Positions 17,871 through 27,261 are shown, counted from the first letter of the stretch. The stretch is 64,000 nt of DNA from an uncultured Alphaproteobacteria bacterium (GCA_902611605.1 CACMAH010000001.1:158588-222587); one strand, 5' to 3'. The notes: a model not told the origin generated them from the sequence alone. Program-made: numbers and translations.

Positions 17871-20192
17871 TCAAACATCATCTTCATGTACTAAAAAAGA
17901 AGCCATTATATCTTTTGGTTCAGACTTTTCAAAAGCAACTCTTATTTTATCAACATTAATTTCTTTAATAATTCCATATCCAAACTTTTGATGAAAAACT
18001 CTTGAACCTATAATAAAATTATTTGGAGTACTTGAAACAAATGGATCAACTATTTCCTTAATTGGTAGTTTTTTGTGAACATTCGATGACATTCTTCTCC
18101 ATCCTGGAGAATTATAACTTTTGTGATTATATGTTTGATCTATTTCTGATATATTACTCCATCCATTAGAATAGGATCCAAAATCACTTTTGCTATTTAG
18201 AATTTCTATATTTTCTTCTGATAATTCATTGATAAATCTTGAAGGCATTGTATTTTGCCATTGATTAAAAATTCTACGGTTTGAAGCAAAACTTATAACG
18301 CAATATTGCTGTGCTCTTGTAATACCAACATGCGCTAATCTTCTTTCTTCCTCAAGACCTAATTTACCTTTTTGATCCATTGATCTTTGGGAAGGAAACA
18401 AACCATCTTCCCATCCAGGGAGAAAAACAACTGGAAACTCCAATCCTTTTGCTGCATGTAAAGTCATGATGGAAATTTTTGGAATATCCTTTTCTGTTTC
18501 CATCTCCATTATTAACGATATATGCTCTAAAAACCCCTGCATATTTTCAAATTCATCTAAAGCTTTAATGAGCTCTTTTAAATTTTCTAATCGACCTGCT
18601 GCATCAGGAGTTTTTTCAGATTGCCACATTTGTGTGTATCCTGATTCATCGAGAATCATCTCTGCAACCTCGGTATGTTTTTTAGAATTATCTAAAAAGT
18701 CTGAATTCCATCTTTTAAAATTACTTATTAATTTATCTAATTCTAAAGATAATTTTGTTGGAAGTTTATCATTATCAATAGCAAATTTAGCTGCAGACAT
18801 TAATCCCATATTTTTTTCTCTTGCTAACTCATTTAATAGTTGCATTGACTTATCTCCAAAACCACGCTTCGGAGTATTTAATATTCTTTCAAATGCTAAA
18901 CCATCGTCAAAACTTATACTTGCTCTAAAGTAAGCTAAGGCATCTCTTATTTCCTTTCTTTCATAGAATCTAGGTCCACCAATAACTTTGTAAGGTAAAC
19001 CTAATTGAATAAATCTTTCTTCAAAAGCCCTCATCTGGAAGGATGCTCTAACTAAAAGCGAAATTTGATTATACGAAAAAGGTTTCATTCCCCTTGTACC
19101 AAAACTTAGGCTTTCAATCTCTTCTCCTATCCATCTTGCTTCTTCACTACCATCCCAATGATTAATAAGCCTTACTTTTTCTCCTTCTGATATATTTGTC
19201 CAAAGTTCTTTTCCAAGTCTGCTGGAATTTGCTTTTATTAGTGAGGATGCTGCACCTAAAATGTGAGGTGTAGACCTATAGTTTTGTTCTAATCTAACAA
19301 CTTTTGAACCAGAGAAATCTTTTTCAAAAGATAAAATATTTTTCACTTCGGCACCTCTCCAACCATAAATTGATTGGTCATCATCTCCAACACAACAAAT
19401 ATTTCTATGTCCCTCTGCAAATAACCTAAGCAGAAGATATTGAGAAACATTTGTATCTTGATACTCATCAACTAATATGTATTTAAAAATTTTATGATAT
19501 TGATCTAGTAGATCACTATTTAATTGCATCAACAAAATTGGAAAAAGTATTAAATCTCCAAAATCTACAGAGTTTAAAATACTTAATCTTTCTTGATATA
19601 ATTTATAAATTTTCTGTCCCTTACCATCAAATTTATTAATTTCATCTTGTGGTAATCTATCTGGTGTCCAAGCATTATTTTTCCAATGATCAAGAAGACC
19701 TAAAAAATTTCTGGCAGGCCATCTTTTTTCATCAATTTTTTCAAGAGATATAAGTTGTTTAAGCAAACGCAACTGATCGTCAGTATCTAAAATTGTGAAA
19801 TTCGATTTCAATTTTATTAATTCTGCGTGTCTTCTCAGTATTTTTGCACCAATTGAATGAAAAGTTCCAATCCATGGCATACCTTCAACAGTTGAGCCTA
19901 AATATTTTTCTATTCTTTGCCTCATTTCTTGGGCAGCTTTATTTGTAAAAGTTACTGCTAATATCTGATTTGGTTTTGCATAACCACAATCTATTAAGTA
20001 TGCAATTCTAGCAGTCAAAGCTCTAGTTTTGCCTGTTCCAGCACCAGCTAAAACTAGCAAGGGGCCGTTTATAGTCTCTACTGCTTCCCTTTGCTTTAAG
20101 TTTAGATCAGCAATAAAACTAAGTTGACGTCGGCTAACTATAGCTCTTTCAGCTAAATTATTTGATTTGTTATTATTGTTATCAATATCCAT
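17871..20192 (-). CDS. uvrD: ATP-dependent DNA helicase UvrD/PcrA
   Basis: A 773-residue superfamily 1A 3'-5' helicase acting in excision and mismatch repair. Motifs in order: Q motif LNLKQREAV, Walker A AGAGTGKT near residues 50-57, motif II VDEYQDTN, motif III GDDDQSIYGWRGA, motif IV EQNYRST, motif V TLHAAKGLEFPVVFLPG and motif VI EERRLAHVGITRAQ. A C-terminal Tudor-like domain (GSRVFHQKFGYGIIKEI), which contacts RNA polymerase in PcrA, closes the protein. It is transcribed alone, divergent from pyc. Confidence 0.96.
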   Translation of the reverse strand: MDIDNNNNKSNNLAERAIVSRRQLSFIADLNLKQREAVETINGPLLVLAGAGTGKTRALTARIAYLIDCGYAKPNQILAVTFTNKAAQEMRQRIEKYLGSTVEGMPWIGTFHSIGAKILRRHAELIKLKSNFTILDTDDQLRLLKQLISLEKIDEKRWPARNFLGLLDHWKNNAWTPDRLPQDEINKFDGKGQKIYKLYQERLSILNSVDFGDLILFPILLMQLNSDLLDQYHKIFKYILVDEYQDTNVSQYLLLRLFAEGHRNICCVGDDDQSIYGWRGAEVKNILSFEKDFSGSKVVRLEQNYRSTPHILGAASSLIKANSSRLGKELWTNISEGEKVRLINHWDGSEEARWIGEEIESLSFGTRGMKPFSYNQISLLVRASFQMRAFEERFIQLGLPYKVIGGPRFYERKEIRDALAYFRASISFDDGLAFERILNTPKRGFGDKSMQLLNELAREKNMGLMSAAKFAIDNDKLPTKLSLELDKLISNFKRWNSDFLDNSKKHTEVAEMILDESGYTQMWQSEKTPDAAGRLENLKELIKALDEFENMQGFLEHISLIMEMETEKDIPKISIMTLHAAKGLEFPVVFLPGWEDGLFPSQRSMDQKGKLGLEEERRLAHVGITRAQQYCVISFASNRRIFNQWQNTMPSRFINELSEENIEILNSKSDFGSYSNGWSNISEIDQTYNHKSYNSPGWRRMSSNVHKKLPIKEIVDPFVSSTPNNFIIGSRVFHQKFGYGIIKEINVDKIRVAFEKSEPKDIMASFLVHEDDV

Positions 20193-20218
20193 GTTTGGAA
20201 CTTACTTAACTATATGCT

Positions 20219-20254
20219 AAATGAAAAGATATGTTTCATTTAAGTTTTTTTTTT
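20219..20254 (+). terminator. hairpin followed by ten T, orientation without an upstream gene
   Basis: An 8-bp stem AAATGAAA/TTTCATTT with a 7-base loop is followed by AAG and ten T on the plus strand. It looks like an intrinsic terminator, yet it lies in the divergent gap between uvrD and pyc, where no plus-strand gene precedes it. It might end an antisense transcript rising from uvrD, or attenuate transcription towards pyc. It could also be chance in AT-rich DNA. Confidence 0.3.
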
Positions 20255-20344
20255 GTTTCAATTGATATAAGAATAATAAATAAGTTTCATGATTCAATCA
20301 GATTAATAGTTTTAGAGATATAATAATATTTAGAGGTTAATTAA

Positions 20345-23300
20345 ATGGCTGAATTTCGCAAAATTTTAATTGCAAATAGAGGTGAAATTGCCATCAGAGT
20401 TATGCGAGCTGCTAATGAAATGGGAAAATCAACAGTAGCAGTTTTTGCTAAAGAAGATAAATTATCATTACATAGATTTAAAGCAGATGAGGCATATGAG
20501 ATAGGAGAGGCACTTGGTCCAGTTGCGTCATATCTTAACATAAATGAAATAATTTCTGTTGCAATAAGAGCTGGAGCAGATGCAATACATCCAGGATATG
20601 GTCTACTATCAGAAAAACCTGAGTTTGCAAAAGCTTGTAAAAAAGCGGGTATTTCATTCATTGGTCCAACAGCAGAAATTATGGAAAAATTGGGAAATAA
20701 AGCAAATGCCAGAAAAATTGCAGAAAAAGCAGGAGTACCTGTAATTCCTGCAAGTGATATTTTGCCCGATAATCCCAAAGATCTTATTAAAATAGCAAAA
20801 AAATTGGGTTTTCCACTTATGTTAAAGGCATCTTGGGGTGGAGGTGGAAGAGGAATGAGATTAATAAACAACATTGAAGACGTTGAAAAAAATATCTTAG
20901 AAGGAAAAAGAGAAGCTGAAAATGCCTTCGGAAATTCTGAAGCATTCCTAGAACGATATATTAAAAATGCAAGACATGTTGAAGTGCAAATTCTGGGTGA
21001 TAAAAAAGGAAATATTTATCATCTATGGGAAAGAGATTGCTCTATTCAAAGGAGAAATCAAAAAGTAATTGAAAGAGCTCCAGCTCCATATTTAGAAGAC
21101 AACCAACGTCAGGTTGTTTGTGAAATGGCAACTAAGATATGTAAACATGTAGGATATGAATGTGCAGGCACTGTAGAATTCCTTATGGATATAGATACAG
21201 AAGAATTTTTCTTTATAGAGGTAAATCCACGAATACAGGTTGAACATACTATTACTGAGGAGGTTACAGGAATAGATATTGTAAGAGCACAAATAATGTT
21301 ATCCGAAGGAGCAAATTTAAACGAGGCAATAGGTAAAAAGAATCAATCCGATATTGTATGTAATGGGCATGCAATACAATGTAGGATAACTACAGAAGAT
21401 CCACTAAATAATTTTATACCAGATTATGGCAGAATTACTGCTTACCGCGGAGCAACTGGAATGGGTATTAGATTAGACGGAGGTACAGCTTACTCAGGTG
21501 CTATTATTACACGATTCTATGATAGCCTTTTAGAAAAAGTAACAGCTTGGGCACCTACTCCTAAAGATGCTATATCTCGTATGGACAGAGCTTTAAGGGA
21601 ATTTAGGATAAGAGGGGTATCTACAAATATTTCATTTGTTGAAAATTTATTAAAGCATAAAAAATTTAAAGAAAATAGATATTCAACAAAATTTATAGAT
21701 GAAACACCAGAGCTTTTTGAATTTTCTGAAAGGCAAGATAGGGCTACAAAACTTTTAAACTATATTGCAACGGTTACAATACAGGGTCATCCGGAGATAA
21801 AAAATCATAAAAAAATTAAGACTAGTACTTTTGAATTTAGAAATAAAATAAAAAATAAAGAAGAAATATCTGCAGTAAATTTAAAAAATATACTTAATTC
21901 AAGTGGTGCATTAGCAGTTTCTAATTGGATATTAAACCAAAAACAACTTCTTTTAACTGATACTACTATGAGAGATGGCCACCAAAGTTTACTCGCAACA
22001 CGCATGCGTTCGATAGATATGTTAAAAGTAGCTGATCGCTACAATAATAATCTTGCCGAACTATTTTCAGTTGAGTGCTGGGGTGGAGCTACATTTGATG
22101 TTGCTTATCGTTTTTTAAAAGAATGTCCTTGGCAAAGACTCAGAGATTTAAGAAATAAAATGCCTAATACACTTTTACAAATGTTGTTAAGAGGATCAAA
22201 TGGAGTTGGATATACAAACTATCCTGACAATTATGTAAAGTATTTTGTTAATTTAGCAGCAGAGACTGGGATAGATGTTTTTAGAGTTTTTGATAGCTTA
22301 AACTGGGTAGAAAATATGAAATTATCCATGGAATCTGTACTTGATACTGGAAAAATTCTCGAAGCATCTATTTGTTACACGGGCGATATACTTGATCCAA
22401 CAAAAACTAAGTACTCTTTAAAATATTATGTTAAAATGGCTAAAGAATTAAAAAGTTTTGGCACTCATATACTTGGATTAAAGGATATGGCAGGTCTTCT
22501 CAAACCTGCGGCAGCAAAAATTTTAATTAAAACATTAAAAGAAGAGACAGGATTACCAATACATTTACATACCCATGACACAAGTGGAGCTGGGATAGCA
22601 ACTTTGTTGGCAGCAAATGAAGCCGGTGTAGATATTGTAGACTGTGCAATGGATTCCTTTTCAGGAGGTACTTCACAACCATGTTTAGGATCTCTAGTTG
22701 AAAGTTTAAAAAATACTGAAAGAGTTTCAAGTTTAAATATTGAAGAAGTAAGAGATATTTCAAACTATTGGCAAACAGTTAGAAAACAATATATAGCATT
22801 TGATGAAGGTGTAACTTTTCCTGCATCAGAAGTATATCTACATGAAATGCCAGGTGGACAGTTCACAAATTTACTAGCTCAAGCAAAAAGTCTTGGGTTA
22901 GAAACTAAGTGGCCAGAAATAGCAAAAACCTATTCAGATGTAAATCAGATATTTGGTGATATTGTCAAAGTGACCCCATCTTCAAAAGTAGTTGGAGATA
23001 TGGCCCTTATGATGGTCGCTCAAGGGATAAGTAAAGAGCAAGTAGAAGACCCAAATACGGAAATTATTTTCCCTGAGTCAGTAATTGACATGTTAAAAGG
23101 TAACTTAGGACAACCTCCAGGCGGGTTCCCAATAAATTTAATTAAAAAAGCCATCGGAAACGATAGTTACATCAAAGAAAGACCAGGATCAAAAATAAGA
23201 CAACATAGTTTATTAAATATTAGAAAAAAAGCGAGCTTGGATCTTTCTATTAATGATATAGATGATGAAGATTTTTGTAGCTATTTAATGTATCCAAAAG

Positions 23301-23794
23301 TTTTTCAAGATTATTTGACACACCACTCTAAATATGGACCAGTAAGATGTCTACCAACTAATGTCTTTTTTTACGGAATGGAAAATAGTCAAGAGATTAG
23401 TGTAGAAATAGATCCAGGCAAAATATTAGAAATACGTCTACAGACAGTAAGTGAAGTGAATAATGAAGGCGATCGGAAAGTATTTTTTGAATTAAATGGA
23501 CAACCAAGGATCATCAGAATTCCAGATCATAATTCTTCAACCACAAAATTAAAACAAAAACCAAAAGCTGAAACTAATAATCCAAAACATTTGGCTGCCC
23601 CTATGCCTGGTGCAATAGCATCTATAGCCGTAAAAGAGGGTGATTTAGTCAAAAAAGGGGATGTTCTTCTCACAATAGAGGCCATGAAAATGGAGACAGT
23701 TTTAAATGCTGAAAATAATTTTCGTATAAAAAAAATCTACACCACTATTGGAAGTCAGATTGATGCAAAAGATTTATTAATAGAATTCGACTAA
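20345..23794 (+). CDS. pyc: pyruvate carboxylase
   Basis: A 1149-residue single-chain enzyme that makes oxaloacetate from pyruvate, bicarbonate and ATP, refilling the TCA cycle. The biotin carboxylase part (residues 1-450) has KASWGGGGRGMRLI as ATP loop, ERDCSIQRRNQK and EVNPRIQVEHTITEE. The carboxyltransferase barrel (about 535-800) has LTDTTMRDGHQSLLATRMR and the metal site HLHTHDTSGAG. A central PYC/OADA region follows. The C-terminal biotin carrier domain shows EAMKMET with biotinyl Lys1115. All domains are intact. AGAGG eight bases before ATG supports the start. Confidence 0.97.
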   Translation: MAEFRKILIANRGEIAIRVMRAANEMGKSTVAVFAKEDKLSLHRFKADEAYEIGEALGPVASYLNINEIISVAIRAGADAIHPGYGLLSEKPEFAKACKKAGISFIGPTAEIMEKLGNKANARKIAEKAGVPVIPASDILPDNPKDLIKIAKKLGFPLMLKASWGGGGRGMRLINNIEDVEKNILEGKREAENAFGNSEAFLERYIKNARHVEVQILGDKKGNIYHLWERDCSIQRRNQKVIERAPAPYLEDNQRQVVCEMATKICKHVGYECAGTVEFLMDIDTEEFFFIEVNPRIQVEHTITEEVTGIDIVRAQIMLSEGANLNEAIGKKNQSDIVCNGHAIQCRITTEDPLNNFIPDYGRITAYRGATGMGIRLDGGTAYSGAIITRFYDSLLEKVTAWAPTPKDAISRMDRALREFRIRGVSTNISFVENLLKHKKFKENRYSTKFIDETPELFEFSERQDRATKLLNYIATVTIQGHPEIKNHKKIKTSTFEFRNKIKNKEEISAVNLKNILNSSGALAVSNWILNQKQLLLTDTTMRDGHQSLLATRMRSIDMLKVADRYNNNLAELFSVECWGGATFDVAYRFLKECPWQRLRDLRNKMPNTLLQMLLRGSNGVGYTNYPDNYVKYFVNLAAETGIDVFRVFDSLNWVENMKLSMESVLDTGKILEASICYTGDILDPTKTKYSLKYYVKMAKELKSFGTHILGLKDMAGLLKPAAAKILIKTLKEETGLPIHLHTHDTSGAGIATLLAANEAGVDIVDCAMDSFSGGTSQPCLGSLVESLKNTERVSSLNIEEVRDISNYWQTVRKQYIAFDEGVTFPASEVYLHEMPGGQFTNLLAQAKSLGLETKWPEIAKTYSDVNQIFGDIVKVTPSSKVVGDMALMMVAQGISKEQVEDPNTEIIFPESVIDMLKGNLGQPPGGFPINLIKKAIGNDSYIKERPGSKIRQHSLLNIRKKASLDLSINDIDDEDFCSYLMYPKVFQDYLTHHSKYGPVRCLPTNVFFYGMENSQEISVEIDPGKILEIRLQTVSEVNNEGDRKVFFELNGQPRIIRIPDHNSSTTKLKQKPKAETNNPKHLAAPMPGAIASIAVKEGDLVKKGDVLLTIEAMKMETVLNAENNFRIKKIYTTIGSQIDAKDLLIEFD

Positions 23795-23827
23795 AGTTTT
23801 TTATCATAAAGTAATTTAGAATTAAAA

Positions 23828-24559
23828 TTACCATTTTTCACTATATGGACGTATATCAGTCTCAAAAGACCATGAACTTCTAGGCTGTAAATATATTTGC
23901 CAATATATTTCTGCAATATCCTTTGGTTTCAGTATGCCGTCAGAAGGTCGTTTTTTAAATTCATTAGGGAAAAGTTTTTTGGTATTACTATTTTCTATTA
24001 ATCCGTCAATTACGACATGGGATACATGAATACCTTTCAAACTAACCTCTTGAGCTAAACTTTGAGCCAAGGCTCTTAAAGCTTGTTTACCTCCAGAAAA
24101 TGCAGAAAATCCCTCTTTCCCCCTTAAACTTGCAGAGGCACCAGTAAAAATAATCGTTCCTTTTTTACGAGGTATCATATATTTTAAAACTTCTTTAGCA
24201 TTTAGAAATCCACCAAACGCACACATTTCCCACACCTTACGATAAATTCTGCTTGATGTGTCTAATATTTTATATTTTACATTGCCACCAACATTGTAAA
24301 TTAAAACATCTATTTGACCTAATTTTGTTTCAATATTTTTAATTAATTCAATAACTTGATTTTCATTTCTTGCATCTGTATGAAAGGGAGTTGCCTCCCC
24401 TCCTAAAGATACAATACTTGTCACAAGTTTTGTTAGATCACCTCTTCTTCTAGTAACTACGACACTTAAACCTCCTAGAGCAAACTTTTTGGCTAATTCA
24501 GATCCCAAATAATCACCCGCTCCAATAATTAAAGCTATTTTTTTTTTATTTAATTTCAT
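23828..24559 (-). CDS. SDR family protein with Phe in place of catalytic Tyr
   Basis: A 243-residue short-chain dehydrogenase fold. The cofactor loop is IIGAGDYLGSELA, and VTRRRGDL after strand 2 suggests NADP. The N-A-G block is altered to YNVGGNV. The usual catalytic YxxxK reads FSGGK in FSAFSGGKQALRALAQSLAQE, so the tyrosine is replaced by Phe while the Lys is kept. This pattern with GASASLRG and HVVIDG is shared by a recognisable proteobacterial SDR subfamily, from memory. Activity is therefore doubtful; a non-standard reaction or a ligand-binding role is possible. It lies 23 bp downstream of the next methyltransferase gene. Confidence 0.8.
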   Translation of the reverse strand: MKLNKKKIALIIGAGDYLGSELAKKFALGGLSVVVTRRRGDLTKLVTSIVSLGGEATPFHTDARNENQVIELIKNIETKLGQIDVLIYNVGGNVKYKILDTSSRIYRKVWEMCAFGGFLNAKEVLKYMIPRKKGTIIFTGASASLRGKEGFSAFSGGKQALRALAQSLAQEVSLKGIHVSHVVIDGLIENSNTKKLFPNEFKKRPSDGILKPKDIAEIYWQIYLQPRSSWSFETDIRPYSEKW

Positions 24560-24582
24560 TTTCTATGCTCATTAAGAAATGA

Positions 24583-25194
24583 TTATATCTCAAAAACTCT
24601 ACACTCTTCTTTAAAAAGTCCAAGATTGTACCAAGTAAATTTTCTAATAATTCTCAAGTTAGAAAAAATATTATCATGTTTTGGGTTAAAATAAATTATC
24701 AAACCAGTTATGTTTTTTTTCATTAATTTAATTTTCAAATTGTTAAGTTTTTTTTCATTAAATGGATTAAATAGGAAGATAGTCACAGAACCGTCTGGAA
24801 ATTGAAAGTTATCAATGTCAGAACAAACTAAGGTGTAACAACCATCATATTTAGTAAGATTTTTCTTACAGAGTTTAAAAAGCTTTTTTGATATTTCAAC
24901 TCCAATTACATTATTAAATCCATGTTCTAGTGCAATATAGAGTGGCCGCCCTTTCCCACAACCCGCATCTATAAAACAAGAATGACGATTTTGAGTGACG
25001 GCAAATTTTATAACCTCAATTAGTCTGTTATATCCAATTGGTTGATATTTATTACCAATTTCATCAGAAAAACCTAATTCAGAGATTTCATGATTTTCTG
25101 TTGTTTTTATACCCCTTTTAAAGTCTTGTATTAAGTCATAAAAATGAATAAGAGGTAAATAAATTTCTCTGTGCAAAAAATTTTTTAATTCCAT
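24583..25194 (-). CDS. class I SAM-dependent methyltransferase-like protein
   Basis: A 203-residue protein. Motif I is FIDAGCGKGRPLYIALEHG around residues 75-93, followed by VIGVEISKKLF with the ribose-binding Glu, and a motif IV-like FLFNPFNEKKL. The GCGKGR form resembles small DOT1/class I methyltransferases. The N-terminal 60 residues, rich in charged and aromatic residues, match nothing I recognise. Substrate unknown. It lies 27 bp after the adenylate cyclase gene and 23 bp before the SDR gene, all on the minus strand, so these may be co-transcribed. Confidence 0.72.
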   Translation of the reverse strand: MELKNFLHREIYLPLIHFYDLIQDFKRGIKTTENHEISELGFSDEIGNKYQPIGYNRLIEVIKFAVTQNRHSCFIDAGCGKGRPLYIALEHGFNNVIGVEISKKLFKLCKKNLTKYDGCYTLVCSDIDNFQFPDGSVTIFLFNPFNEKKLNNLKIKLMKKNITGLIIYFNPKHDNIFSNLRIIRKFTWYNLGLFKEECRVFEI

Positions 25195-25221
25195 AGTTTT
25201 AAAAAAAATAACAAAAAAGTT

Positions 25222-26538
25222 TTACTTTTCTTTGAGTATATCTAACGCATATTCTTTTTCAAAATCATTCTGAATTTGTTTTAGCTCTATTAAGGCAGCT
25301 CTTATATCTGAACTATCTATAAAATTAATTTCTACTCTTTTTCCTGAACGTGAAAGGTGTCTATTAAGTTTTCTACCTTTTTGATTTTTAAAACCATTCA
25401 CTTTAAAGGTATTTAAAGGTCTAACAAATCCCTTGGGTGTAAAAGTTTCATATTTGTCAAATTCAACATCTTGAGATATGAGATTTTGAGTATTTTCATC
25501 TATAATAATTTCCCCAGGTTTAGCCAAACTCTGAAGTCTAGCAGCTAAATTAACTGGACTTCCTAAAACTGTGTAATCAAGTCTAAGATCTGAACCAAAA
25601 TTTCCCACAGTGCAGTAACCTGTAGATATACCCATTCTAACCATTAATCCATCTGCCAAACCAAGTTTTTTCCAGGTTTTTTGTAATTCTTTAATTCTTT
25701 TTTGCATTCTTATAGACATTTCTATAGCACTTAATGCGTCTTCTACATCCCCTTTGGTTTCAGGATCCCCAAAAAAGATTAGAATTGCGTCACCTATGAA
25801 TTTATCAATAGTTCCCCCGTATTCTAAAGCAATTGAAGACATTTCTGACAGATAAGCATTCACAATTGATGCAAGTCTTTCAGGTTCTGTTGTATCTGTA
25901 ATATCTGTGAATTTAACTATATCAGAAAAAAATATTGTGAGATTTTTTCTAGAATGTTTTGAATCAACCATTTCCTTATCTTCAAAAATACTTTGATAAA
26001 TCTGTGGAGATAAATATTTAGCGAGCCTAGTGGCTAGATTTTCTAATTGTAAACTTTTTTCTTTTATTATTTCGCTATCACGTTCCTTTTGCAAAATTAA
26101 TTCTTCACGCTCTTTTCTTAGTGCCCACTCATTAGTTCGATCTACAAATTGACCTTGAATTCCGTTTAAGTAAGAAAAATTTTTATTTTTTGTCTTAGCT
26201 GAAAGGAGAGAAAACATCCTTTCTTTACCATCAATAATAATTTTAATCTGTGGAATTAATACTGAACCATTTTGATCAATTTGTGATTTGAATTGTGAGA
26301 TTTGTTCTTCAGGTATCCCAAGCTGTTCAAGAACATTTGGAAAATAAGCATTAGTAACATTTCCTAATATTGGGAAAAATTTGGCAAAGTTTTTGTTAGT
26401 TTTTTGGATCTCCAGATTTTCATTAGCATAATATGCAGCAGTTATAGCATTTTCAAAATTAAAAAAACTTAAGTCTATAACTTTTTCTTTATTTATAAAA
26501 TCTTCAAGTTTCAAAATTTTACTTTCACTTATCTTCAT
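25222..26538 (-). CDS. class IIIb adenylate cyclase with N-terminal PAS-like sensor
   Basis: A 438-residue cytoplasmic protein. Residues 1-135 look like a PAS fold (AYYANENLEIQKTNKNFAKFF opening), followed by a coiled coil (about 137-170), then a class III nucleotide cyclase domain. The metal aspartates are Asp206 (FFSDIVKFT) and Asp250 (DKFIGDAILIFFGD). Base-recognising Lys246 is paired with Thr323 (DYTVLGSPVN) rather than Asp, the class IIIb pattern known in bicarbonate-responsive cyclases such as CyaC. Transition-state Asn330 and Arg334 are present, so it should be active and make cAMP. Its start overlaps the stop of the NrtS-like gene by 14 bp. Confidence 0.9.
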   Translation of the reverse strand: MKISESKILKLEDFINKEKVIDLSFFNFENAITAAYYANENLEIQKTNKNFAKFFPILGNVTNAYFPNVLEQLGIPEEQISQFKSQIDQNGSVLIPQIKIIIDGKERMFSLLSAKTKNKNFSYLNGIQGQFVDRTNEWALRKEREELILQKERDSEIIKEKSLQLENLATRLAKYLSPQIYQSIFEDKEMVDSKHSRKNLTIFFSDIVKFTDITDTTEPERLASIVNAYLSEMSSIALEYGGTIDKFIGDAILIFFGDPETKGDVEDALSAIEMSIRMQKRIKELQKTWKKLGLADGLMVRMGISTGYCTVGNFGSDLRLDYTVLGSPVNLAARLQSLAKPGEIIIDENTQNLISQDVEFDKYETFTPKGFVRPLNTFKVNGFKNQKGRKLNRHLSRSGKRVEINFIDSSDIRAALIELKQIQNDFEKEYALDILKEK

Positions 26539-26749
26539 TAAGTTTTGATTTTTTACCTATAATAGAACCCCAAGTTGTCACAACATAAGGAACAATATAT
26601 GTCATTGCTATTTTTGCAAAGTGAGGAAACTCACCATTTATGATTTGATCACCGTGATTTATAGCAGTAAGTATTGTTCCAACTAGTATTGCAGTTATAA
26701 ATGCTTTTAAAGGAGTGCCATGTCCAAAAGCTAATTCTAAATTTTTCAT
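26525..26749 (-). CDS. NrtS-like small membrane protein (nitrate/nitrite transporter family)
   Basis: A 74-residue protein with two membrane helices: FITAILVGTILTAINHGDQII (about 17-37) and KIAMTYIVPYVVTTWGSII (about 46-64). The LVGTILxxINHGD...LTYxVPYxVTTxG pattern is that of NrtS, a small two-helix nitrate/nitrite permease described in cyanobacteria and alphaproteobacteria. It overlaps the downstream adenylate cyclase gene by 14 bp, so the two are translationally coupled. That coupling suggests the protein feeds or senses something related to cyclase control; this is inference. Confidence 0.72.
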   Translation of the reverse strand: MKNLELAFGHGTPLKAFITAILVGTILTAINHGDQIINGEFPHFAKIAMTYIVPYVVTTWGSIIGKKSKLNEDK

Positions 26750-26915
26750 AAATAATCACAAACAAGTATTAAAATATTTTGAGTTTTTTTAATTGAACTC
26801 TAATGTATTTCTAATTAACTTCAACATTATAAATAAACAAGCAAAATATTGTGACGTACTTTATATAGGTTTTGATTAACATACTTAATTATAAAATTAT
26901 ACATTTAAATTTATT
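26750..26915. other. divergent promoter region, AT-rich
   Basis: A 166-bp gap between the minus-strand NrtS-cyclase pair and the plus-strand 112-residue hypothetical gene. It must hold promoters for both sides. I looked for a CRP-type TGTGA-N6-TCACA palindrome and found only a half match (TGTGACG near 26850). Nothing else is recognisable. Confidence 0.4.
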
Positions 26916-27254
26916 ATGAATTATTTATTACTAACAGTCCTTGGTGCAACCATGTTTTCTAATCAGCAACATCAAATTTTTGGTGAGATGATTGATATGG
27001 ATACAGGTGAAATAATCCTAATTTTACCAGAAAAACCAGAAGCTAATAAAAAATTTATTAACTCTTTAGATGTATGGGGGAAAGATAATGTTAGCACTAT
27101 TAGTTATGAAGAATTCAAGAATTTAAATGCTACAAATAACAAAGTGACACAATTAGGTAATTCAATGAATGGTATCGATTCACTATCATGTAGTTCTGAC
27201 GGTTCTTGTGATGGAAAAGTGACCTTAGAAAAAAGTACAACAAAAAATTACTGA
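26916..27254 (+). CDS. hypothetical protein, possibly exported
   Basis: A 112-residue frame I do not recognise. The first 15 residues (MNYLLLTVLGATMFS) are hydrophobic but lack a positive start, so they make a weak signal peptide. The middle is acidic and mixed (GEMIDMDTGEIILILPEKPEANKKF), and the end has two cysteines in SLSCSSDGSCDGKV, which might form a disulfide. No ribosome site is clear. Codon choice is like the neighbours. It lies just upstream of the hsp20 promoter. A real but lineage-specific gene is likely; a chance frame is not excluded. Confidence 0.5.
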   Translation: MNYLLLTVLGATMFSNQQHQIFGEMIDMDTGEIILILPEKPEANKKFINSLDVWGKDNVSTISYEEFKNLNATNNKVTQLGNSMNGIDSLSCSSDGSCDGKVTLEKSTTKNY

Positions 27255-27261
27255 AATATAT

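Noticed and set aside
18466..18933. 155-residue frame antisense to uvrD
   Set aside because: Fully inside the conserved uvrD helicase region; no support of its own.
20341..20874. 177-residue frame antisense to the start of pyruvate carboxylase
   Set aside because: A mirror of the GC-richer third-position pattern of pyc; the Pro/Ser/Ala composition reflects the complementary strand of conserved biotin carboxylase code.
26845..26865. CRP-like site TGTGA near the cyclase promoter
   Set aside because: Only one half-site is present; the second half does not match.
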